A DNA stretch of 64,000 nt from Spirosoma radiotolerans (GTDB taxonomy: Bacteria; Bacteroidota; Bacteroidia; Cytophagales; Spirosomataceae): contig NZ_CP010429.1 of assembly GCF_000974425.1 (NCBI RefSeq), forward strand, positions 2,046,001-2,110,000. Reading direction: 5' to 3'. The notes below the pieces were generated by a model. It was not told the origin of the DNA, did no database searches, and saw only the letters and a program-made list of their open reading frames with translations. The number at the start of each line of letters is the position of its first letter. The first letter of the stretch is position 1. Below, one piece after another: positions 25,786 to 33,065 of this stretch. A program made the translations under genes and the position numbers.

Positions 25786-26367
25786 ATGTTGACTTTCTCG
25801 TTAAGCATGCAAATAAGAGTATTACTTTATACTGGAGTGTTAGTTGGCTTGTTGTATGGCTGTAAACCTAGACCGTTTCAGACTAATTTAGCTGGTTATA
25901 TAATTCAGTTCCCGACCACATTAAGTCAGTTGCAAAAGCAATACCCAACCGGTCAATTATTATCTGATGATAGATTTGTTGACTCGAGACAGACAGTGAG
26001 AATAGAATGGTGGTTCAACGTATGGGGCAATACCGGAAATCAAGAATTAAGGAATGAACCTTATGGTGTAGTAATATTCTTACGAGGTAAGGAGGCTAAG
26101 TTTGATTCTGTTAAAAGCATTTTACAACAACACTACGGGCAAATAATGGAACCCTTAGTTTTTACTAAATCGCATGGGAACTTCAGTGGTTTAAAGCCTA
26201 CCTACGTTTGCCACACTAGGGATGGTGCCTTTATTGTTCTAACTAAGTCCGATAGTTACCGCTCAGAACCCAACAGTTTAAGAATCTCAATCGGCTATAA
26301 TTTGAATACAAAAGAAGAAGAAGCCTTTGCCTTATTAGGTGGACCGATTTATAATGATAAGCTTTGA
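25786..26367 (+). CDS. Lipoprotein of unknown function
   Basis: 193 aa; ATG 25807 is an alternative start seven codons in. The signal peptide ends in a lipobox (LVGLLYGC), so it should be an outer-membrane or periplasmic lipoprotein. The mature part has repeated Phe/Trp-rich strands (RIEWWFNVWGN, YGVVIFLRGKEAKFDSVKSI) and resembles no family I can name. Base composition is AT-richer than the enzyme genes outside the array. The unit is bounded by a perfect 17-bp inverted repeat (25756-25772 and 26399-26415) lying five bases inside elements B and C, so gene and boundaries look like one module. Confidence 0.6.
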   Translation: MLTFSLSMQIRVLLYTGVLVGLLYGCKPRPFQTNLAGYIIQFPTTLSQLQKQYPTGQLLSDDRFVDSRQTVRIEWWFNVWGNTGNQELRNEPYGVVIFLRGKEAKFDSVKSILQQHYGQIMEPLVFTKSHGNFSGLKPTYVCHTRDGAFIVLTKSDSYRSEPNSLRISIGYNLNTKEEEAFALLGGPIYNDKL

Positions 26368-26420
26368 AAGTATAAGGTTACTAGAAAATGTAGTATTCCT
26401 AGGTCAGTTGTATAATTCAC

Positions 26421-26550
26421 GTGGCTGTTGCAAAAGTCTGAAATGGGTCTTGAAGATCAGGTTTAACCTTTGGCCAGAGGTGTTTTAAGGCCTGGAAATC
26501 ATCTATTGGAAGATTTCAGATCGGCTGACGTAGACTTTTGCAACAGCCAC
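26421..26550. repeat. 130-bp-family element, copy C
   Basis: Exactly 130 bp with perfect 18-bp inverted ends (GTGGCTGTTGCAAAAGTC). The outer boxes are TATAAT on the left and GTTATG on the right, each about five bases away. The reverse complement of its centre aligns with copy H (CAGGC, TAAAA, TAAAC in the same order), so it is inverted relative to H. No target duplication is seen (TTCAC against TAACG). Confidence 0.92.
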
Positions 26551-26623
26551 TAACGTTATGTTAGTCGATTTAAACAATAATTGAGAAAGGTAACCTGTTT
26601 CGTGGTTAGGGGAAAACACAATT

Positions 26624-26995
26624 CTAATAGCTTCCTTCTAATAGCACTTTAAGTTGTTTTGCTTCACTGTAGAAAGCATTGTAATTGATACTACGCTTAG
26701 CAATGGTAGCTCCTGAGCAATCGAAGACATAACTCATAGGAGAACTAATAAACCCGTTTTCGAAAGCCAAAAAAGACTCGTCTTTATAAGTGTATACTAT
26801 CACTTTTAACGGCCCACTTTTAGGTTTCTGAAAGAATTGCAATTGGTCTTTTTGCCAAGAAACGTCTGCCAGTGACTTGTCTGAAAAACAAGATGAACTG
26901 ACACCTTCCGGACTAACATCATCCTTGGAGCCACACATTTGAGCAGTGGACAGAAAACTAGCTAAGATGGCTATCAGTAGAGTAGATCTTTTCAT
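26624..26995 (-). CDS. Small lipoprotein of unknown function
   Basis: 123 aa. The signal peptide KRSTLLIAILASFLSTAQMC ends in a Cys suitable for lipidation, followed by a typical Bacteroidota lipoprotein start (GSKDDVSPEG). The mature domain has Trp, Cys and aromatic strands (FLAFENGFISSPMSYVFDCS) and about 100 residues. No family is recognised. It is one gene per repeat-bounded unit: copy C lies at its 3' side and the second repeat family at its 5' side. Confidence 0.6.
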   Translation of the reverse strand: MKRSTLLIAILASFLSTAQMCGSKDDVSPEGVSSSCFSDKSLADVSWQKDQLQFFQKPKSGPLKVIVYTYKDESFLAFENGFISSPMSYVFDCSGATIAKRSINYNAFYSEAKQLKVLLEGSY

Positions 26996-27242
26996 CTGAT
27001 CAGGAAAGTAAAAGGATTGTATGGTATTGATTCCATCTTTTCTAAAAAGGTTGGAAGAGTGGATTCCATTTCTTGTATAAGTGCCATCATGATAACTAAC
27101 CCCTAAAAGTACAATTTAAAACAGATAATATTTTATGCAGTTGAGTGTAAATACTAACGAGAATTTTTGACCCTAAGAGACACGATAAGGCCAGTGAAAG
27201 GGTTTTCTAGTGTATCTCCTCTACGCCTGCCTGTTAAACTTA
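26996..27242. other. AT-rich leader region of the small lipoprotein gene
   Basis: No gene is seen. This is low-complexity, AT-rich sequence between the leftward lipoprotein gene and the second-family repeat that begins at 27243. Confidence 0.35.
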
Positions 27243-27445
27243 GTCTCAAGTAACGCTCCTCCTTGAGACGAGCAATCGTTCTTGAATAGGCTCCTGCCAG
27301 AAACGACAACGTATTCATGCATCTGCTTCTTAAATGGGGCCTTTAATGAAGCACCGTTTCATTGAACTACTAGTGTCTTTACCCTCTGTCTTACAGTTGT
27401 AAGACAGTACTTGTTTTTGTTTGACAGAATGTAGTACTTAACATA
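27243..27445. repeat. Second repeat family, copy 1 (about 200 bp)
   Basis: Blocks shared in order with 36938-37124: a hairpin whose loop contains AACGCTCC (27243-27269); CATGC-TCTGCTTCTT-AAAT-GGG (27316-27340); a perfect palindrome CTGTCTTACA, two bases, TGTAAGACAG (27386-27407); then CTTGTTTTTG; and the boundary ACTTAACATA (27436-27445). The gene at 27471 follows at once, so the repeat is also its upstream region. Confidence 0.8.
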
Positions 27446-27470
27446 TAAAAGATTATACAACAGCTTTTAT

Positions 27471-27803
27471 ATGAAACTAATGGTCGCTTTGCTGTTTTTG
27501 AGTTGGACGCTTACAGGGTGTGTCACCACTCAAGTTACCTCTGCTGATAATAGTACCTTTAGCAACGGCCAAGTAGATGGCGATACCAACCTTACAATTT
27601 TTCTGTTAGAGAGAGATATTCCTACAGCTATCAAACGGCTAGGTGTAGTTACCATTTCGGTAGGTACGGCTACCACCGATAAGATGGTAAAAGAAAGGTT
27701 AAAGCTGAAATGTCAAGAGTTAGGCGCTAATGGAGCTTATCGAATTTCAGATGGCTTCTATCCCAACGCGGGAAGCATTCCTTATTTAGTTTTCAAGTAT
27801 TAA
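27471..27803 (+). CDS. Small lipoprotein of unknown function
   Basis: 110 aa with a clear lipobox signal peptide (ALLFLSWTLTGC). The mature part (SADNSTFSNGQVDG, then LGVVTISVGTATTDKMVKER, ending in a Gly/Asn/Tyr-rich stretch) resembles small YbjQ- or RcsF-like 'signal-dependent' folds only loosely, and I do not assign a family. The start codon follows the second-family repeat by 25 bases. Element D begins 40 bases after the stop. AT-rich, single-gene unit. Confidence 0.6.
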   Translation: MKLMVALLFLSWTLTGCVTTQVTSADNSTFSNGQVDGDTNLTIFLLERDIPTAIKRLGVVTISVGTATTDKMVKERLKLKCQELGANGAYRISDGFYPNAGSIPYLVFKY

Positions 27804-27843
27804 TGGTAGGAGATCACTAGAACTTTAGCTTATCATAATGCCA

Positions 27844-27945
27844 GTGGCTGTTGCAAAAGTCTGGGTGGATGCCGTAGAGCCAGGCTTACCCGTCAAACAC
27901 CTGCCACAAGATGGGCAAAGAGTCCGGATCAACGAAGCGTAGATA
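27844..27945. repeat. 130-bp-family element, copy D (left half only)
   Basis: Starts with a perfect GTGGCTGTTGCAAAAGTC preceded by CATAA and five bases, but runs 102 bases into the left end of copy E without a right terminus. Copy E in turn lacks the CATAA box on that side, as expected if E was inserted into, or fused with, D. Confidence 0.75.
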
Positions 27946-28075
27946 GTGGCTGTTGCAAAAGTCAACAGGCCTGAAACTTCAGCTGCCAGGTAAGCCATTT
28001 TTGCCTTGTAAATAGTGAGAAATTGGCAACTAAGCTAAGGCCGCTACACTCATTCTAGACTTTTGCAACAGCCAC
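27946..28075. repeat. 130-bp-family element, copy E
   Basis: Exactly 130 bp, perfect 18-bp inverted ends. The right outer box is GTTATG, five bases outside. The centre resembles copy H (AGCT, then GGTAAGCCATTTT against GGTAGCCATTTT at the same position), in the same orientation. It lies 75 bases beyond the 3' end of the gene at 28150-28581. Confidence 0.92.
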
Positions 28076-28149
28076 TCACGTTATGTGATGAAATTATTCT
28101 GTTAACGAAGTTTAAATTGAGATTCTACCAATATTGAAATTATTCAATT

Positions 28150-28581
28150 TTAGATCCACTGTTTAACTTCGGCTATTAAATAATCAATGAGTTCCAAAAA
28201 AGAGATCCGTGCAAAATTATAATTGAGTCGATGATAACTAATTACTTGGGCGTCGCTAGCTAGTACTTGCTCTTTAACTCGTTCTAACTGATTAACCAGC
28301 GTCTTAACATCAAGATCCTTTACTGCATCAACTATCTGCTCTGGTCCAATGTGAAAAGCATCAATTCCACAGCAGCCCGCTACACACGTGGTTTCCGTCT
28401 TGTTCCAGAACTCCTCTAAAGGATCTCTAACTTTACTATACTTAAAAGTAACATCACTAGAAAAGGGGCCTAAACGTTCGTCTATTTCTAGCTCTGGACC
28501 AGTATCGTAATTAAATCCAAGGAGCTTTATTTCCTTTTCAGGGCTTACTGAAAGTATTCTTGAATCAACTATACGACCCAT
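28150..28581 (-). CDS. Conserved hypothetical protein with CVAGCCGIDAF motif (possibly DUF6331)
   Basis: 143 aa from ATG 28581. The longer reading starts inside repeat copy F at 28644 and is rejected. There is no signal peptide, so it is probably cytosolic. A Cys cluster, CVAGCCGIDAF, lies in the middle, followed by a helical region (DAVKDLDVKTLVNQLERVKE). I recall this motif from the DUF6331 family, but the assignment is from memory and tentative. Function unknown. It is the only clearly non-secreted product of the array. Elements E and F flank it. Confidence 0.65.
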   Translation of the reverse strand: MGRIVDSRILSVSPEKEIKLLGFNYDTGPELEIDERLGPFSSDVTFKYSKVRDPLEEFWNKTETTCVAGCCGIDAFHIGPEQIVDAVKDLDVKTLVNQLERVKEQVLASDAQVISYHRLNYNFARISFLELIDYLIAEVKQWI

Positions 28582-28616
28582 AATGTCTGTGAAAACTTTT
28601 CTATTGTATAAGTGAT

Positions 28617-28746
28617 GTGGCTGTTGCAAAAGCCATTTTACCACTCTCTAAGCTCGGTTGATCCGTACTTTTTAGCCATCTTATGGCAGGTATTCGACGG
28701 TTAGGCCAGGCGTTACGGTATCTATCTAGACTTTTGCAACAGCCAC
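28617..28746. repeat. 130-bp-family element, copy F
   Basis: Exactly 130 bp; left end GTGGCTGTTGCAAAAGCC, right end GACTTTTGCAACAGCCAC (one mismatch). The left box is TATAA, and the right flank contains TATGTTAAGT (28753-28762), the inverse of the ACTTAACATA motif. No target duplication (GTGAT against TGGCA). It overlaps the upstream region of the gene at 28150-28581. Confidence 0.92.
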
Positions 28747-28793
28747 TGGCAATATGTTAAGTAATTGGTCCAGCTATATCTGCCATATATGAC

Positions 28794-29363
28794 TCAACTT
28801 ACCCAACTGTAAAGTTTGATCCAAGGTAGCCAGGCAGCATCTTTCTTCTTGAATATTATTAATTTTCCTTCTCCGCATCGAGAACCACAGGTATAGCCAG
28901 AATAGAATATACAGATTGAATAATCTCGAATGAAGATTGGGTTTGAAAAGCTGTATAGTCTTGAGCCATAGTGATCTCTAAAATACGTCTCGCCACGAGT
29001 TGGATCTTTATATATACTATCCACCGTACTGCTAGTTAGCACCTTTCCATTTTTAAATAACTGGCTTGGCCAAGTTACTTCAGCTTGTCGATCTAATTCA
29101 CTTTGAATGTAACTACGCTTCTTTAAAGTTAGCACTAAACGAACATCGGGTTTAGGCGGTTTCGTGTTGAACATATCCTGCAAAGTATCCTGGTTCAGCG
29201 TTTTTCGCATCCACTTAATTTCATGTTGCCACACCTTGTCCATGTAGACGATCTCGGATGATTGACCAAAGAAATCATGAAGAAACGCCATTGCCTGCTG
29301 GCTTTGACAATGAGCCTTTATCGTCAAAAGGCTAAGGACTAAAAGGCTTAAAACAGATTTCAT
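28794..29363 (-). CDS. Secreted protein of unknown function
   Basis: 189 aa from ATG 29363 (an ATG four codons upstream is possible). The signal peptide KSVLSLLVLSLLTIKAHC is followed by QSQQAMAFLHDFFGQ, with signal peptidase I or II cleavage unclear. The mature domain is mixed alpha/beta with a late Cys pair (SGYTCGSRCGEG) and ends in aromatic residues (AWLPWIKLYSW). No family recognised. It sits between elements F and G as a single AT-rich gene. Confidence 0.6.
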   Translation of the reverse strand: MKSVLSLLVLSLLTIKAHCQSQQAMAFLHDFFGQSSEIVYMDKVWQHEIKWMRKTLNQDTLQDMFNTKPPKPDVRLVLTLKKRSYIQSELDRQAEVTWPSQLFKNGKVLTSSTVDSIYKDPTRGETYFRDHYGSRLYSFSNPIFIRDYSICIFYSGYTCGSRCGEGKLIIFKKKDAAWLPWIKLYSWVS

Positions 29364-29399
29364 ACAGTTTGCCATGCGATTTAATGTTATATAATCAAT

Positions 29400-29529
29400 G
29401 TGGCAATTGCAAAAGTAATCAGTGGGTCAAAAACATCCAGTTGATCATTCGTTTCGGCCGAAGGTAGGAGTCAAATTTGATTCATTTATCAAGCTTCCCA
29501 ATGGCCTTCCAGACTTTTACAACTGCCAC
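29400..29529. repeat. 130-bp-family element, copy G
   Basis: Exactly 130 bp; ends GTGGCAATTGCAAAAG and CTTTTACAACTGCCAC, the most diverged pair, with two differences shared symmetrically in CAATTG/CAACTG. Outer boxes are TATAAT on the left and GTTACG on the right. The reverse complement of its centre aligns with copy I (GGAAGGC, AAGCT, CTTCGGCC, AAAC), so these two form a subfamily. Confidence 0.9.
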
Positions 29530-29655
29530 CTGTGTTACGTAAACCTATGGCCTTTTATGAGCTCCTGAACCAGACTGGTGAATACTAGCTTGTCTACTTA
29601 ACATAAAAAGGTTTGTGTAAAACAGTGGAGAGTGGATTTAGACATCCCGCCCCCC

Positions 29656-30423
29656 TTAATAGGTCTCATAAATAAAGCTGATTTTGCTGCCTAGTTTCCT
29701 ATTGGTTGGATAGATCGTTTCGCGTTGACTGATTAATCCCTGCGGGGTATAGGATAGCTGTTCGTGATCAAAAATCACGTTGTTGTGGCTAAACACAGCC
29801 GGCATAACTCCGCTCCCCCACTGACCATACCAAAGATTTGGTTTGTCATCATACTGATAAGTGGTTTGACTCGTACTGCCATTGGGTAAGGTGATAGATA
29901 CCTGGCTCACATTGCCCTGTTGATAGGTGTACTGGTATTGGTAGGTTTGCAGGGGATTGGTCCCCAACGGGGTAAGTGTCTCTTGATAGGGGAGATGATG
30001 GCTATCATAGCGATAAGCGTGTTGTTGTTGCGCGGTGTAGATGGGAATGGCGTTGCTAAAGCCGGAAGAATCTGTACTTAAAACCATATCGCCCTGCTCA
30101 TTATAAGTAAACACCCGTTTATTCAGGGCCAGCCCTTGCTGGGATTCAATCACAATGAGTCGATTCTGCTCATCGTAGCGGTAAGCTGTGGTTTGGATCA
30201 GATTACTACCGGTATAACTGAGGGTTTGGGTTTGGGTCTGGATCAGCCGATTGTCCGAGTTATAGAAGTAACGGGTGGTGGCCAGGCTAGTGGCAGAGGA
30301 GTCGATGCGCTTTATTAGGCGGAATTGGTTGATGGGGGAGCTAACCGGTGCTTGCTGTTCACAGCCAAGCAGAATGAGCAGCAGGCTGCTCAGCCAAGCC
30401 CAACAATAGCATAGTTTATTCAT
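29656..30423 (-). CDS. Lipoprotein with YD/RHS-like repeats
   Basis: 255 aa. The lipobox signal peptide ends LSSLLLILLGC. The mature part consists of about seven beta-rich repeats of the form Y.YD..N.L (YFYNSDNRL, YRYDEQNRL, FTYNEQGDM, YRYDSHHLP, YQYDDKPNL, LSYTPQGLI). These are the hallmark of YD-repeat/RHS-type shells, but the protein is far shorter than RHS toxins and has no toxin domain, so it is a small surface or periplasmic repeat lipoprotein. Codon use is closer to the flanking genome. ACTTAACATA occurs 50 bases beyond its 3' end (29596-29605), and element G beyond that. Confidence 0.75.
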   Translation of the reverse strand: MNKLCYCWAWLSSLLLILLGCEQQAPVSSPINQFRLIKRIDSSATSLATTRYFYNSDNRLIQTQTQTLSYTGSNLIQTTAYRYDEQNRLIVIESQQGLALNKRVFTYNEQGDMVLSTDSSGFSNAIPIYTAQQQHAYRYDSHHLPYQETLTPLGTNPLQTYQYQYTYQQGNVSQVSITLPNGSTSQTTYQYDDKPNLWYGQWGSGVMPAVFSHNNVIFDHEQLSYTPQGLISQRETIYPTNRKLGSKISFIYETY

Positions 30424-30552
30424 CTGATGTTTTTAGGCTATATAGGACCAACTAAGAAAAGGTAAGTGGGTAATTGGTAAATCGACACAAGCTCGATCGA
30501 AACGGATAGGGTACCTATCCGCCTATTCGCTTGAGATTATACGCCAATTTTA

Positions 30553-30614
30553 TGTCCTTTATCAGCAGCCAAATTAATCCGTTGTAAGGCTAATTTGGCT
30601 GCTGATAAAGGACA
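30553..30614. repeat. Perfect 24-bp inverted repeat with 14-base loop
   Basis: Arms at 30553-30576 (TGTCCTTTATCAGCAGCC...) and 30591-30614 are exact reverse complements. It is located in the leader side of the leftward lipoprotein gene, 130 bases before its start. It could be a terminator for transcription from the SDR side or a regulatory structure. Confidence 0.85.
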
Positions 30615-30859
30615 TTCTCTTATAACAGGAGTGACTACTCAACTTGGCTTAGAGAAATACAGCTCACAAGAAAATGAAAGAAGTAGACTGAATCAGGTTA
30701 CTCCTCTTATTTATTCTCATCAAACGCTCATAATTGAGACGGAGATTTGTTAAACTAAATGACAGATTTTATGCAGGTCCGCACCTAAGTGGTCAGTTGC
30801 TGCGGAATAGTAAATCCGCCCAAGAGAACACCTAAAAATCAATCTATGAGCCCCTAAAC

Positions 30860-30892
30860 AAAAGGTCGGTACTATCAATAGCACCGACCTTG
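30860..30892 (-). terminator. Intrinsic terminator of the SDR gene
   Basis: AAGGTCGGT (30862-30870) pairs with ACCGACCTT (30883-30891), and on the minus strand the stem is followed by TTGTTTAG. It is 76 bases beyond the SDR stop codon. Confidence 0.6.
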
Positions 30893-30967
30893 GCAAAAAG
30901 GACGTTAGCTACGCTACAAACCAACAACTAACGGGTGGTCATGGGTTAGTAGCTTAACAGACGGGAG

Positions 30968-31807
30968 CTAGCCCGCTTCGGGAAAATCAGCGGCATTGCC
31001 AATGTGAGCATAACTTTCAATTTCCGTCTTGAGATCCGTGAATTTAGTCAGCGCTTCCCGCACGGCCATTTTACCCAGTGGCAGATGCAGCGGTGGATTG
31101 TCCATGCGCACCAGATCGTACATGGCCTGGGCCGCCCGTTGCGGATCGCCCGCTTGTTTACCGCTGTTTTGCTGAGATAACTCGAGCGCCTTCCCAACCG
31201 TCGGCTCGTAATCGGCAATGGTCACTTTAGTGTAGGTCGCCGAACGCCCAGCCCAATCGGTTCGAAACCCGCTCGGCTCTACATTCGTCACCCGAATGCC
31301 CAGCGGCCCCACTTGCTTAGCGAGGCTCTCGCCAATGCCCTCCAGTGCAAATTTAGAGCCGTGATAGATGCCCGCGCTGGGAAACGTCGTCAGCCCACCA
31401 ATGCTAGTTACATTGATAATGTGCCCACTCTTACGCGCTCGCAAATGAGGCAGTACCGCCCTAATTACGCGCAGGGGGCCAAATACATTACTGTCGAATT
31501 GCCGCTGCACCTCGGCCTCGTTAATCTCCTCGATGGCGCCCAGTGAGCCGTAGCCTGCATTGTTTACCACGACATCCAGATGTCCTAACTGGTCGATAGC
31601 CGCTGCTATTGCTTCGTTAATCTGCGACTCATTGGTCACATCTGCGACGAGACCAGTACCGTTTGGGCCCCATTTCTGGCTAAACTCATCGGCCTGGCCT
31701 TGTTCTCGAAACGTGCCGGCTACTTTATCCCCCTTTTGTAAGGCTAGTTCGGCCAGGTGTTTGCCAAACCCCGTACTGACGCCGGTTATAAACCAATTTT
31801 TGATCAT
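30968..31807 (-). CDS. Short-chain dehydrogenase/reductase (classical SDR)
   Basis: 279 aa. TGVSTGFG cofactor motif at residues 9-16, NNAGYGSLGAIEE, catalytic Tyr in YHGSKFAL with Lys four residues on. It is closely similar in layout to the SDR at 4780-5649, including the PSGFRTDWAGRS segment and the C-terminal region naming a PLGKMAVREA stretch. NAD(P)-dependent oxidoreductase, substrate unknown. Together with the AraC gene upstream and the divergent FAD monooxygenase it forms a three-gene module resembling xenobiotic or aromatic modification sets; the shared function is inference. Confidence 0.93.
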   Translation of the reverse strand: MIKNWFITGVSTGFGKHLAELALQKGDKVAGTFREQGQADEFSQKWGPNGTGLVADVTNESQINEAIAAAIDQLGHLDVVVNNAGYGSLGAIEEINEAEVQRQFDSNVFGPLRVIRAVLPHLRARKSGHIINVTSIGGLTTFPSAGIYHGSKFALEGIGESLAKQVGPLGIRVTNVEPSGFRTDWAGRSATYTKVTIADYEPTVGKALELSQQNSGKQAGDPQRAAQAMYDLVRMDNPPLHLPLGKMAVREALTKFTDLKTEIESYAHIGNAADFPEAG

Positions 31808-32022
31808 ATCTAGTTGACTTATTTGCTTATAAGATAAGTACTCGTAATCCTTAATAAGTGTTTGCCGTTTACTAGGTTGGGCGCTTTAGCGGACTAGCTG
31901 TATGCTACCAATTGAGCCATGGGACCGGTTCCCCTCATGGACCATGCCAGAGAATGTCCTCAAACGATTCGAAGCAACTTTCGTGCATTTGCTTCATAAA
32001 TCGGGCGATTGACAAGAAAGCT

Positions 32023-32976
32023 TTACCTGGCTGAGGTTGAAAATTTCTTGGGCTTCTGGCCGATATGCTTTTCAAAAACGCGGCTGAAATGACTCAGATT
32101 TTCATAACCCAACTGAGAGCCCACCTCGGCTACCGAGTGATTTGGAATGCGCAGCAACCGGGCCGCTTCCTGCATGCGTACATGCTGATAGTAATCATAA
32201 ATACCCTGGCCGAAAACTTGCTTAAACAAGGTGCGCATTTTTAGCGCATTCATGCCCGCCACTCGTGTCAATTCGCTGATCGAACTGGGTTTAGCCAGGC
32301 AGCTAACTAGTTGATCGCGTACCTTATAGATCGATACGATATCCTGCTCACTGAATGTCTGCTGGACTGTTTTTTCTCGTTTGCTAAGACGCTGAAACAA
32401 ATAAAAAAGTAATTCCATCGCCTTCAGTCGGTAGTAATAAGCCGGTAGTAAACCGGGTGGCTCCTTCCTCGCAATACTATTCAGTGTGCTAATCATATCG
32501 TCGGTCATCACCTCCTCAAGGAGAAAATCAGTGGGGGTATCAAGCAAAAATTGAAACTGGTCGGCATCGTCACCCAGGAAGGATTTCAAATAATCCGCCT
32601 GAACCAGGACCGCCACGATCACCACCCGGGAATTCTCTTTAAAAAGACTGGTGTAGGTATGCGTTGATGGAAAGACGCGGATAAAGGGTTTGTCATCCGG
32701 TGATAGCCGACTTCGTTCGCCAATCCCAGCGTCATCATCGGAGATCATATTTTTGAAAAAGAAGCAAATGCTCCTGTTGATGAATTTGGGGGCCGTCGTT
32801 TGGCGAGTGAACGTTTTCTTCACCAAGTACGAAGCCGTGAACATGGCTAGTTCAGGAAAGAAGTCGAAACTTTTTTGGGCGTACATGGTCAGGTTCTCGG
32901 CCGTGTCTGGCCCGATATCGTAGCCTATTTTATCGACAAACTGGAGGAACTGTTGCGGATGGTCATGTTGAATCAT
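32023..32976 (-). CDS. AraC-family transcriptional regulator
   Basis: 317 aa. The N-terminal 200 residues form a sensing domain, and the C-terminal 100 hold the two HTH units (ISELTRVAGMNALKMRTLFK, and VAEVGSQLGYENLSHFSRVF followed by KKF). This PchR/'helix-turn-helix AraC' layout is common beside redox enzymes. It lies between the SDR gene (215 bases downstream) and the divergent monooxygenase (start 33066, 89 bases away), so it probably regulates one or both. Confidence 0.92.
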   Translation of the reverse strand: MIQHDHPQQFLQFVDKIGYDIGPDTAENLTMYAQKSFDFFPELAMFTASYLVKKTFTRQTTAPKFINRSICFFFKNMISDDDAGIGERSRLSPDDKPFIRVFPSTHTYTSLFKENSRVVIVAVLVQADYLKSFLGDDADQFQFLLDTPTDFLLEEVMTDDMISTLNSIARKEPPGLLPAYYYRLKAMELLFYLFQRLSKREKTVQQTFSEQDIVSIYKVRDQLVSCLAKPSSISELTRVAGMNALKMRTLFKQVFGQGIYDYYQHVRMQEAARLLRIPNHSVAEVGSQLGYENLSHFSRVFEKHIGQKPKKFSTSAR

Positions 32977-33013
32977 TAGCGCTACGACTGTTTTTACTGC
33001 CTTTCGGGCTATT

Positions 33014-33040
33014 TTGCCCTTAAAGATGCAACTAGTTTTG
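33014..33040 (+). promoter_or_regulatory. Candidate promoter of the FAD monooxygenase
   Basis: TAGTTTTG at 33033-33040 matches TAnnTTTG and lies 25 bases before the ATG at 33066. A TTG sits at 33014-33016, 16 bases upstream, slightly closer than usual. Confidence 0.45.
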
Positions 33041-33065
33041 TGGTCTAACGCAACCGATAAGTGCT

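Larger units (their letters stand above)
30424..30967. other. Gap with two hairpins
   Basis: No gene is seen between the YD-repeat lipoprotein and the SDR. It contains the 24-bp perfect inverted repeat at 30553-30614 and the terminator-like hairpin at 30862-30891. Confidence 0.4.

Noticed and set aside
28582..28644. Longer start for the CVAGCC protein at 28644
   Set aside because: The extra codons lie in and beside repeat copy F; ATG 28581 is the natural start.
29656..30423. RHS-type toxin or polymorphic toxin
   Set aside because: Only a short lipoprotein with YD-like repeats; no toxin tip, no immunity gene, far too short for a shell.
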